A program made the translations under genes and the position numbers. This document shows positions 25,701 to 35,897 of a DNA stretch of 64,000 nucleotides, in pieces. How positions within the stretch are numbered: the stretch's first letter is position 1; the number at the start of each line of letters is the position of its first letter. The notes under the pieces are model-generated. The model made no database searches and was not told the DNA's origin. It saw nothing but the letters and a program-made list of their open reading frames with translations. This DNA comes from Chamaecrista fasciculata (Eukaryota; Streptophyta; Magnoliopsida; Fabales; Fabaceae). Location: contig QANZ01034463.1 in the NCBI GenBank assembly GCA_003254925.1, positions 35,550 through 99,549 of the forward strand. The letters are read 5' to 3'.

Positions 25701-27157
25701 AGAGATGAATGACCAAGTGTTTGAAAAGAAAATCTCATAACCACTTGCAGAAATAGGGAAAAGGACACTGAAACCCAAGATGTTAAATTGTTATCATGCA
25801 AGACAACACGTTTTGTACAGCATAATCAGCTATTGACAATAAATATATTTAGATTTATTTTTAAAAAATACAATGTCCAGCAATTGAACAAATCAACAAA
25901 TCCCTCAGAAACTTAAATTTCAAAGAGAAATTTGCTAAAAGGAGGTAAGGCAGCTTACTTGGGCCATGAATCCTTTAATTACACGATGAAAGCTAGTTCC
26001 TTTATAATGTAAAGGCTTTCCGGTCGATTTTCCAATGCCCTTCTCACCTTCAAACAAAAGACAACTCAATTATAATCAAGTACACAGATAAGTTACAGCA
26101 TTTATGTATGTGAAAGCATATCATCTCTTCAGATATTAAATTTCTGCATCTTTAAAGCAATAATCCTAGATTATTTACATAATATACAGTACTTATCAAT
26201 TCTATAAGTTTATAATTTGTAGCCATATAAATTGCATATGAACTAGGCAGCTGTAAGGTAAATAAAAACTTACTATGGTAAGCATACAAACTGTACAAAA
26301 TTTCAAACTCAACAAATTACATCTCTAAAAGAGCATGCTTATATACTTGTATTTAAGTAACAATAACATGCTTAAAAATTCAGTAACGCTGTGATGATTT
26401 CCCCCCAATTTTCTTCCGATAAAAGTTAAAAATGTTTAACATTATTTCTCTAGAATTTCTAAGGATCTAGCAATTACTGAGAGTGAGAGATCAACAACTA
26501 GTATAAATACTGGAAGATTAATTTCTCTTTTTTTTTTGTTTCAAACAAAGGACCATCTTATACACCATCACCTAGAAAATTAATTTCTTCTTCCCAATAT
26601 CAAAGCAAGGTGGNAATTTCCAAAAGGGAAACAAATAACATAAGAAGCAGAAGGATGGTAATTCAACTAAAATACTTGTTTTGTATTTATAATTCCATAT
26701 AAAGATAAAAACAGGGAGCTATCACAAGGGAGGAAATTTGGCCCTAATCTTAAGAAGGTAAGGAAATTTAGGTAATTTTTCAGTCTTGTCGAGACAGGTT
26801 CTACCAACTAAAGAGCCTAGTAAGTTGACAAGAAGTTCTCAAATCTGACATTCATCAAAGCATATGAGCTACAAATAACAATTCAAGAAACCATTATAAC
26901 AGAAACATTGAAAATTAAAAGATACCTGTACAAAGGGCCCGAAAGTTCTCAGCTGTCTTAGGAACTACACTGGCAAAAAGCTGCAGCATTCAAAGGAGAC
27001 ATTCACATAAAACTTATGGTTAGGAAAATTTCAGAACGTACATAAGACTATAAGAGTATGTTTCTGTTTTTGCTGTTACCTCAATGACAATTCTCTCCAC
27101 AGGGTCCCCATCAATTGAGACATCGAGAAACACAAGAGGATTCTTTTTCTGACTCAT
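22736..27157 (-). CDS. CYP63: Cyclophilin-type peptidyl-prolyl isomerase with SR-rich tail (CYP63/CYP95 type)
   Basis: Nuclear isomerase that associates with SR splicing factors. Exons, gene order: 27157-27080, 26980-26926, 26047-25959, 25678-25654, 25547-25509, 25311-25194, 24977-24823, 24730-24379, 24290-24157, 24028-23812, 23687-23406, 23322-23242, 23105-22736. These 1,995 bases give 664 residues plus TAG; phases agree at every junction. The cyclophilin fold covers about residues 7-173, with catalytic Arg66 in [15 protein letters not shown], and Phe71 and Gln74. The position matching Trp121 of human CypA is His132 (PHLDGKHVVFG), as in other SR-cyclophilins, which predicts weak cyclosporin binding. 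After residue 175 come Ser/Asp/Glu and Arg/Ser runs and RSRSP-type repeats to the end. Exon 8 uses an unusual donor, TG|GTCTGA. Symbol chosen over CYP95 on gene order next to VTE3. Confidence 0.92.
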
Positions 27158-28588
27158 ATCACCTAACTCAGATTCTTCAGAGGGAAGTATAACAAGAAAA
27201 TAACAAAAAATCAGCATCAACATTTCCGAAGCTTGAGAGCATATCAAAAGAAGCATCCATGTTAAAATTTCACAGTTAAAGTAGGAGAGCGCTATAAGTC
27301 AAATGCATCAAACTCTTATATTATCCTACATGTTTACTTTCAACACGTTTGAATTCCACATTACAAACTATAGTCTCCATTGATAGTATAGAGCCTTGCA
27401 GCTTTCATCCCTTTCCAGTTCTCAATAAAATATCAAATGAGTAGCATTCAGACCCATGCCAAGGGGTGAACATCAAAGAAGAGTATTAATCATCTCGAAA
27501 ATGAAGTTAAGATCAAGCTCACAGTCGCAACTACAAAACCCTAAACCCTAAGAATCCACTCAAATTCCAATTAAATTCCAAAGAACTCCAAAATTCTTAC
27601 TTCAATACAAATTTAAACTCAAAAAAGTAGAAAATGTCGAACTGTAATCCTCAAAGATCTAAACCTCAATATTCACTCAAAGTGTCATTTCTTCTCCAGA
27701 AGGAGGGGGCCGGTTCTTTTACCCCGTTGGGAGGTGGCGTTTACCCACCAGAAAACACTGCAGATAGAGAGTTATGGTTGGAAATTTCAAAGAGGAAAAG
27801 CATAAAAAGAAAAAGCTGCACCGTAAGGGCAGAATATGAGAGCAAAAAAGAAAACAGATAGAAGCGCTTCTAAGTTGAGCGTGCCAAAAAGAGATAGATA
27901 AGAGAAGACAGAGGCATTGTAAGTGTGAGCGAGCGAAATAGAGAGCAGCATACTCACTGAGCAACTGAGAATGGAGGTGAGAGCTTGTTCAGTACAAGTG
28001 CTGTCTTCCGCTTGTTCGCTTGGGGGAAGAAAGGCAAAAAGGGGCAAACGAAGAAGACGAGGGATTCTTGGGTTCTGGAAATCTGAGCCGAAATCGAAGT
28101 ATCTTTGGGCCCGACCCAAGGATAATCAACGATGGAAGAACATAATTGGACCTTGTGTTTCTGGTGTGTTGCCAGATTCAGTGTCCTTTGTTTTTCCTTT
28201 TGCAGATAGGATCTTGGGCTTTCGTGTTTGGGCTGGCTGTATACCATCGTTTCTGCCTTGTTTGGATCTTGTGTCCTTTGGTTTCGGACGAAAAACAAAG
28301 TATATTTTTTTTTTTTATGAAAACAAAGAAAATATGAGGGAAAAACGTTAAATTTATATGATTGTTTTTATATCTTAATCATTATATTTATTATTAAAAA
28401 TAATATATATCATAAAAACCTGCTTTTATAATAATGTCAAAAGTATAAAAAAAAATTAATGGCCAAAAAAAAATTAGTATAAAAAAATCTTAATAATTTA
28501 TACACATCCTATGATGCTAGTGGAGTAGTGAACGTCTAAAAATATTTATATTTCCATAAAAAAAAATCTTTATATTTTTATAGTCAAA
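27158..28588. other. 5' leader and promoter region of the cyclophilin gene
   Basis: Upstream of the cyclophilin ATG. The stretch 27600-28300 is less AT-rich than its surroundings and probably includes the transcription start and a leader intron. Plus-strand open frames here (for example 27971-28351) resemble no protein and look like antisense of a leader. After 28330 the sequence is AT-rich. Confidence 0.4.
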
Positions 28589-29174
28589 ATTTCATTTTGG
28601 TTCCTAATATTACTTTAATTTTTTTCTAATCCTTAATATTTATTCTGTTCCATTTTGATCTTTAATAGATTTCATGATTCGTCCCCAATTACTAAAGTTA
28701 GTCATATATCTCTTGTTTCATGTCTGAATTTGATGAAATCAAAGCTATGTGCTACTATTAATGAGTTCTTTCTCTATCCAATTAGAGTCGTCAGAGATCA
28801 AATGAGACATAAAATTGGGACCATAATGGGCCATTCCTTTCATAAAATTGTTCATATCTCTTTCATTTTAACTATAAATGTCATGAATTCAGAGCTACAA
28901 GTTGCTCTTCATGAATTTTTTCTTTGTCCAACTAGGGTTGTCGACAAATGAGATAGAATAATGCTGTGGAAGGGAATTTGATCAAAATAAAAATCTCAAC
29001 TTTCAAACTACTATTTAGTTTTGTTTGCCGGCCTCAAACTATGGCCAATGACCATATCTAGTAACTAGAAACCAAAATAGAACTTCTAAAAAACATCAAG
29101 GGCCAAAATAGAATAGAAAAAATATTAGAGACCAAAACAGATTTTAGGGTAAACATTAGGAACCAAAATGAAAT
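28589..29174. repeat. MITE-like element with internal tandem repeat
   Basis: The 19-base terminal inverted repeat ATTTCATTTTGGTTCCTAA (28589-28607) is matched exactly by its reverse complement at 29156-29174, giving a 586-base element. Beyond the exact ends, the flanking arm sequence is also loosely inverted ('ttctgttccattttg' against 'gaccaaaacagat'). Two imperfect copies of a unit of about 150 bases lie inside, near 28670-28815 and 28825-28955, each with a conserved 'tcatatctct' and 'gag(t/c)tnnnn' phrase. Confidence 0.55.
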
Positions 29175-29854
29175 ATTTTTTTAAAAAAGAAGAAAATAAA
29201 AGGGTGAAATGCATTACATTTTAAAACATCCCTTTGCAACTTGGCGCCGTTTCGGTTGGATGCGATGATGATTTATTTTTTTGGTAAATTGTAGTTTAGT
29301 ATCATGTGATTAGGGGCGATCCCACTTTGGTATTCTAAAAGAAAAATTTTTGCAGTTTGGTGCCCCGTGATTTGCTCCATTAGCGAATTGGTCCCTTGTG
29401 CTTTATTTCCATTATGATTTAACGGCAAATGTGATTGTGACCACGTTAAAATGTCAAAAACCCCCCAACAAGTCTTCTCTTATGCGTTTAAGTCCTTTCC
29501 CTTTACTAAAAGGGATCAAAACATAAAGAATTAATTATAAAATGGTCTTTAGAATTCTAATATTACAGAATTTTCTCCTTTTCATAAGTTTTCTTTTGAA
29601 TGGGTCCTGATTTAATTACACTTTAATCCCAAAAGTTTATGACCTTTATCAAAATAGTCCTTAGATCCTCGAAAGACAAATGAGCATATATGATTGATAA
29701 AAAAAAATCTCCATATTTAACTAGAGAAGCTGAAATTTTCATTTAAGTAAACTACAAACAAATCAAAACCCCCAAAATTTCCCAAAATCAAGCCTCACAA
29801 ATTACCCCACAAATTTCATTCAAGTACACTACAAATAAATCAAATCCCCCAAAT

Positions 29855-29900
29855 TAGAGAGCAAAAATTTCAATATTTACAGTCACAATTTGTATGTTCA
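29855..29900 (+). repeat. Left copy of a 46-bp direct repeat flanking the captured GST fragment
   Basis: Begins TAGAGAGCAAAAATTTCAAT and ends TGTATGTTCA. The second copy at 30300-30345 is in the same orientation with two A/G differences. Confidence 0.8.
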
Positions 29901-29977
29901 TTATCTCTCTCTGTTTTTACTTCTCTGTTTCATTGATTCATCACAATGTGTGCCTCATTATCATTAATTGATGCTCC

Positions 29978-30302
29978 CAGCCTTTCGGTCAAGTACCAGC
30001 ATTTGAAGACGACGAAATTACCCTCTTCGGTAAGCACTTCTCTTCCTTTCTTCTTCTTCATCTTCAATTCTTTATAAACCGCAATCTTGAAACTCAGTCT
30101 GTGAAACTCATCATCAGAGTCGAGAGCGATATGCCGATACGTTTGCGAGAAATATCCAGAGAAAGGAAACAAGGATCTGTACGGATCGAATAATAATCCA
30201 TTGGTGAAGGCGTCGATAAATCAGTGGGTGGAAGCGGAGGCTCAAAGCTTCAATCCGCCGGCGTCAGTTTTGGTGTTTCAGCTCGCATTTGCGCCAAAAT
30301 AG
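29978..30302 (+). pseudogene. Fragment of a phi-class glutathione S-transferase gene, spliced structure kept
   Basis: Two exon pieces, 29978-30029 and 30118-30302, are separated by an intron with intact GT and AG ends (G|GTAAGC ... ATCAG|AG). Joined, they read about 78 residues: the GST thioredoxin-fold part FGQVPAFEDDEITLF, the glutathione-site motif ESRAICRY, then the start of the C-terminal helical domain (QWVEAEAQSFNPP, VLVFQLAFAPK), followed by TAG formed at the edge of the right direct repeat. The first exon of a GST (start and catalytic Ser) and most of the C-terminal domain are missing, so it cannot be an active enzyme. Retained intron means capture from DNA, not from mRNA. The open minus-strand frame over the same bases is a shadow. 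Confidence 0.8.
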
Positions 30303-30345
30303 AGAGCAAAAGTTTCAATATTTACGGTCACAATTTGTATGTTCA
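30300..30345 (+). repeat. Right copy of the 46-bp direct repeat
   Basis: Begins TAGAGAGCAAAAGTTTCAAT; same orientation as 29855-29900, two substitutions. It starts inside the stop codon of the GST fragment, so the captured piece is cut at the repeat. Confidence 0.8.
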
Positions 30346-31059
30346 ATATTGTTTGAGGAGTTTTTTCAAGCTGTTGTTGTGTGTTCTGGACACTTCACTG
30401 AACCAAGAATCGCTGAAATTTGTGGGGTTTTGATTTGTTTGTAGTTGTCCTTGAATGAAATTTGTGGGGTAATTTGTGGGGCTTGATTTTGAAAAAATTT
30501 AGGGGTTTTGATTTGTTTGTAGTGTACTTGAATGAAAATTTCAGCTTCTCTAGTTGAATATGGGATTTTTTTTTTTTATAAATCATAGATGCTCATTTGT
30601 CTTTTGAGATTCTAAGGACTATTTTGATAAAGATCATAAACTTTTGGGATTAAAGTGTAATTAAATCAGGACCTATTCAAAAGAAATCTTATGAAAAGGA
30701 GAAAATTCTGTAATATTAGAATTCTAAAGACCCTTTTATAATTAAATCTTTATGTTTTGATTCCTTTTAGTAAAGGGAAAGGACTTAAACGCATAAGAGA
30801 AGACTTGTTGGGAGGTTTTTGACATTTTAACGTGGTCACAATCACATTTGCCGTTAAATCCTAACAGAAATAAAGCACAGGGGATCAATTCGCTAACGAA
30901 GCAAACCATGGGGCACTAAACTGCAAAAATTTTTCTTTCAGGGTACCAAAGTGAGATCGCCCCTAACCACAGAGTACCAAACTGCAATTTATCTTTTCTT
31001 TCTTGGGATGGAAGGATGTAGCAGGAATCCATTATCAAAGGATGCGGTTCTATGGACGG

Positions 31060-31325
31060 TGGTAGGGGTGTTCATTAGGTTGGGTCAACCCGTCAACCTG
31101 TTAAAATCAACCGAACCCACTAGTTTGGGTTGGTTTGGATTGGGTTGGCGGGTTAATTTGGATTCAAAAAGTTGAGCCCGTTGTGGTTTGGGTTGGGCTG
31201 CGGGTTTCAAGATTTTGAGCCCGCTCAACNTATTTTCTTTAACCCAACCCAACTCAACCTGTCAAATAAACTAATAAGCCCGAACTAACCCACCCTAAAC
31301 CCAACCCGGTCCGGCCCGGCCCGGG
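31060..31325. repeat. GGTTGGGT-rich interspersed repeat
   Basis: Starts TAGGGGTGTTCATTAGG, a phrase common at the ends of hAT-like plant MITEs, followed by repeated GGTTGGGT/ACCCAACC units on both strands, up to a GC-rich CCGGCCCGGCCCGGG. It includes the single N at 31230. The right end is unclear, so it may be truncated. Confidence 0.5.
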
Positions 31326-33553
31326 ACGGTGCTGTCAAGGCCGAGTTCGAAGGCTATCCATTATTCCTCGAAGGTGCTTGTGGGTTCGTTCACTACTTCT
31401 TCACTTGTACTTGTGAGTTATTTTCTGCTGCTCATCTCTTGATTTCATTTGAGCTTTCGATCAATTTATTTTGGGAACCCTAAGCCCTAAAAAGCTAATA
31501 ATGGATTCCAGACACTCGAAAGCTTAGGCTTCTGCATACGGACCCTGCAAGCGCCTTCAGCAGTGAGTCGAGGGGCCAAGAATAGCGTGCGCAATCAGAG
31601 CCTCCCTCAAGTGTAAGATTGCTCATTGGAAGGCTTTGATGGGTTCTAAAGTGAGAGATTTGGAACGGCAAGGACTATGCGAGCGTGAAATGGGGAAGGC
31701 CAGCATTTGAGAGTACATTTAGAGGTGCGCGGATTGCTGTGAAGGAAAGGCGTTTGTATTTGGAGTGATCTGTGAAATTTGTTCATTTGATATCAGCACC
31801 GGGAAGGAGTTTGTGAGTTATGAGTCAAATGGGTTCTGTAAGTTTCTCTCATACTTAACTGGGAGTGAAAAAATTATTGGATATGTGATTTTGTGGGCTC
31901 TGATGATCACGTGTGATGCATTTGAGCAGGGACACGATGCATATGCAATTTTTGGTTCATTTAATTCTTTGAGTTGATGGCATGCAGTGGGTGGTATTTT
32001 ATTACTGTAGTAAACTAAACACATTGAGTTGCTTTCAGAATTTGGTTAATTTGTCTGGTCACTATATGGTATAAGTTGTCACATAATGAACAACTTGATC
32101 AAATTATGCTACTATTTCGATCGCATGTTTACTATTCATGTCTCTGTTATGCCTGAAGACGTAAACTATGCATATGACAACTTGTTCATATCATTAAGAA
32201 TAGACATCTTATTTTGTATGTATGACATTGTAAGTTAAAGAGTATGCTTAAGTTCAATTTGTTTTAACATTTCACAATCCACAATGTTAATTAGTTGGCT
32301 TTCATTTTTAGTTTATGAGTTTAGCTTCTCTACCATCCTTAGAAATTACTTTGGCAAACATTTCTGCCCTATTTTGAGATGTGAGAATTGTAGTCTGTAT
32401 TTGTAGATTTTCAGCCTTTTGTGTATGACATTATTCATATTCCAATTTGTATGTGATGACCAAGGTGACATAAACTAAGAGACAAGCTAAATAATTTTTC
32501 TAGCCACTTGGCATTACTCAAATTGTAATATTCAGTCCGAACATAAACGAAACATGTACCTCCTTTTAGGGGTGAAATATTAGTTATTTTTAGCATTTTG
32601 GTCAGAAAATATTGCCTTACATTAGATAATTTAGATCAACAGGCTCAATACATGCATTACATAAGGCTTTTAGCAAAGCACAATATATTGACTATATGCA
32701 AATTCTAACGAAAGAAGCATGCCCTGCTGAGGAAAAAATCAACTAAGCTAACAAAGAACAAGAGACTAAAACGATCCCTAAAGGCCTAAACATTAGCGGA
32801 AAAGTCACCCTCAACGGAATTACAACTCTCAGCAATGCATAACAAAAACATTTAACAAATTAGAACGTCTTGCTTTACTTTATACTTGAAGAACACTATT
32901 TCACATCTAGAGGGTTGAGTGGAAAATCCTAAAAGGTAGCCATCAAAAGAAAAATTATAGGATTTTATTATGAAGAGCCTGACTTCTTGGGAGGCTGAAT
33001 ATATTCAAGTTAGACTACTCTTAAAATCCTTGTGTATGATATTAAAATAGTGTTTTATACAAATGTCAAGAAGATCCAAAAGCAAATAGTTCAACCTCCT
33101 AAAAAGTCGCACTCTTAGGCAAGCTTAAAACTATGAGTCTTACTAAGAAGAGGTGAAAAAATGTCCACGTAAAATAGGAAGATTCCCACAAAGAAAGGAG
33201 ACGATGAGGGAAAGTAGTGGAATGTTTTTAATGATGTGGTCATATCTTTTCACTAGGTTTTATCTGGCCAAACTTTCATAGCAAGATCTGACCCAGTTTC
33301 ACATGAACTAATTAGTAGGCTAGAGCTAGAGCCAGAGCCAGAGCCAGAGGTAGACTTTGTGCAATCCCTCATTGCAATGTAAAGTGTAAACTTTGGATAT
33401 TGAGACCGAGTATGATAGAGGGCTTTTTTTTTTTTTAGAGATTTTCTTTAATTTTTTTTTTTTTGACATAGAGCGATGTGTGCGTATAGCTGCGACTTAA
33501 ATAGATCTATAAGAAGCATTGTCTTCTTTTTCACATACCTTTTAAGAGCTGTG
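31326..33553. other. Intergenic, partly less AT-rich, no gene resolved
   Basis: The stretch 31330-31850 is less AT-rich than its surroundings and looks like transcribed DNA, with an ATG at 31501 whose frame closes after eight codons. A 70-codon plus-strand frame at 31765-31977 has no recognisable domain. From 32000 on it is AT-rich with nothing identified. Arabidopsis has a hypothetical gene between CYP63 and ACA12, but I cannot show homology. Confidence 0.3.
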
Positions 33554-33773
33554 CATCTTGCAATATTCTAGTGAAAATTTGTATAAGCAATAACCCAATT
33601 TCTATGCAAGTTGTGCAAGACTGAATAATGTAATTTCATTTGGGCTTAGGTGGGAGTAGACTAATATTATGGTAATTGCCTTTGCTGATGAAATTACATT
33701 ATTCAGTCTTGCACAACTTGCATAGAAATTGGGTTATTGCTTATACAAATTTTCACTAGAATATTGCAAGATG
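33554..33773. repeat. Perfect 86-bp inverted repeat (long hairpin)
   Basis: Arms 33554-33639 and 33688-33773 are exact reverse complements over all 86 bases, with a 48-base spacer (33640-33687). The arms start CATCTTGCAATATTCTAG. Perfect identity means a recent origin, or an assembly artefact. Confidence 0.9.
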
Positions 33774-33784
33774 TAATTGCCTTT

Positions 33785-33858
33785 GCAAGACTGAATAATG
33801 TAATTTCATTTCCATGGGTGAGAGTAGACTAATATTATGGTAATTGCCTTTGCTGATG
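33785..33858 (+). repeat. Direct partial copy of hairpin arm plus spacer
   Basis: Repeats 33615-33690 in the same orientation: both begin GCAAGACTGAATAATGTAAT and end TAATTGCCTTTGCTGATG. They differ mainly in a short middle stretch (TGGGCTTAGGTGGGAG against TCCATGGGTGAGAG). It probably represents the ancestral sequence from which the hairpin was made. Confidence 0.8.
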
Positions 33859-35142
33859 TCACGGTTTCTAATCCAATGGGACAAATCATGTGGCATTGTC
33901 TTTATTTAAAACCAAAAAAATGGGTTGATTGGAAGGGATGTCATTTTGTAAAGAAGGGTCGACATGGAAGGTGCTGGGAAGTTGCAATGATGATGACCCA
34001 TGAAGATTTATATTGCCATTGATGCGTTCACCTTGACCATTTCATATATGCCACGAAATTACTAGGTAGTTTCCTTTGATTTTCTAAATTAATTTCCTTT
34101 CGGTAATTTCTTTGGTGGCATTAAAGTTGTCTATCACGAAATTGCTAGGAAGTTTCATTTAGTCAACAATCATCAAAGCAGAAAAGGCTAAAGAGATAAA
34201 GTACAGACGAAAACTCTTTCTCAAGCTAAAAGTTCAAACTTATAGCGTAAAAACAAAATAGGCAAGCGTAAAAGTTATATATATATATATATACTGTATG
34301 TTTACATATAGATTCAATTTTTCCATGCATATGTTAGAAGTAAAGTAGAACCGATTTGTTAGAGAATTTCTCATCCAATTTCACGTTGCTTGCTTCATAG
34401 TAGTAGAGATATTTATTATTTAACTTTGAATAAAAATGTTGCCTCAGGTCTACGAGAAACACCATGATTATTGTGAAATTCAAATATTCAATTATCATAA
34501 TTCAATTAACTTGTTTGCATTTTAGTTAAACACTTCTGGTTTCTTTCTCAGTAGCTTTCCCCATTCAAATGGGCAATCCACGTCGGATTCTTGTTCCTTT
34601 CATGCTCATACATCTCTGGAAACGTGACGCACGGAGTGCACCGAAAGAATGAGTCAACGATGAATTTGAAGGCATTTCGCCTTTCAGGTATGGGAACACA
34701 TGCCGTAAAGTTGGATGTTACTTCCACCATATCAACACTAACCCCTTATTCTTCCTAATAAAACACACGGTTACTACAGCTCCAAGATGTTGACATTTTT
34801 GTCATGTTTCGAGCTTCAAGTTAAATCCCAATCACCTTCCAAATGGCTAGCGAGATTAGCTTCTTTCTAGTTTTTATTTGTATCTACAATCCAAAACAAA
34901 ATCCAACTCTGTCCTGGGCGGAATATGCTCTTGTTCGGACTCTTTGAGAATGTTACATAGTAAAATGCGACCAAACTCAAAATGATCATATTCACCGACC
35001 ACACGAACTTTATTTCACTCGAACTATACAAAGCCAATAGGAACATCATTAACTCGTACGATCAAGACAGAAGGAGGGATTTTGAGAACTCCCCATGTAG
35101 AAAGAATCCCATAAACAACGTAAAATACATTCAAGTGATTGG
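33859..35142. other. Intergenic, nothing identified
   Basis: AT-rich sequence with a short TA run near 34276. No domain-bearing ORF on either strand. Confidence 0.4.
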
Positions 35143-35670
35143 ACTTGTTGGATCATTTGGTATAGGTAAATCTTAAATTCATATATCAAGTATTCTGAGT
35201 GGAAATCTCTTCATCATTTAAAACTATAAAACCCACCTCGAAACTATAGTCATCTAAATCGGACATTCAAGTAATGCTAAGTTTCCTTTCTTTCAAGAAA
35301 TGCATGGGATTGGCCAACAAACAAAAAAAATGCACGTGTCTTGCGGAGATTACACAGTATAACTTCCAGGTCAACTGAAAAACGTGTTTCCAACTATTCT
35401 GGGGACATGTATAGAAATATGAAGAAGAATAACCAGCGACTATAAAGATAAATCAATATTCTCTTACGTCGGCAGCAAAAAGATAGCCATTACTTGTTAC
35501 AATTGATGATATTTATCAAGTAAATTTTAGGTTGTTGTTCTTAAGAAATGCCTTCAAAATTTAATTATCCATGAAGTTCCTGAGAACTTGCATTGTAAAT
35601 TAAAAATGAAAATAATTGCCAAGTACGGCAAGAATCTCGTACAGGTCAAAATGCATAAGCAATTTGACCA
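35143..35670 (+). pseudogene. Possible relic of an NB-ARC (NLR) nucleotide-binding domain
   Basis: A P-loop-like IGLVGSFGIGKS is encoded at 35138-35173 and ends at once in a stop. In another frame, LLVTIDDIY at 35490-35516 has the form of the kinase-2 motif. A third patch near 35607 (KIIAKYGKNLVQV) faintly recalls the following RNBS-B region. Motif order is right but frames differ and stops intervene. Short motifs can arise by chance, so this is weak. Confidence 0.22.
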
Positions 35671-35772
35671 ACTTTGGATTTGGATTAAAACAATGACCTG
35701 TACAAAGGGCTTTATGGTACTGGAAATTACCGGCTAACTTTCCTCCCTAACTTAAAAATGACCAAACTCGAT

Positions 35773-35779
35773 TATATAA
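35773..35779 (+). promoter_or_regulatory. Probable TATA box of the Ca2+-ATPase gene
   Basis: TATATAA, 119 bases before the start codon, followed by a C/T-rich leader. Confidence 0.55.
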
Positions 35780-35897
35780 ACCGATGCACACTATGTCTGC
35801 TCAGAATGAAGTTCTTTCCTGCTTCCTAGTTTAAATTACTTCCTCCTCTCCTCCTTGCAACTTTACCTACTCGAAAGTTCTGCTCTCAAACTCAACC

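Larger units (their letters stand above)
29283..30993. mobile_element. 1.7-kb foldback element carrying a captured GST fragment
   Basis: Two inverted arms of roughly 550-570 bases (29283 to about 29853 and about 30418-30993) surround a unique centre. The ends read GGTAAATTGTAGTTTAG on the left and its near-complement on the right. Arm features such as GTGGTCACAATCACATTTGCC (right, about 30833) reappear inverted on the left near 29430. End motifs with GGTACCAAAGTG place it in the same broad family as the elements at 12659 and 13083. The centre holds two direct repeats and a glutathione S-transferase fragment, so it behaves like a Pack-type transposon. No transposase seen. Confidence 0.7.

Noticed and set aside
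29930..30172. Minus-strand 80-codon frame in the foldback element
   Set aside because: It is the antisense shadow of the plus-strand GST fragment, which has clear family motifs and a spliceable intron.
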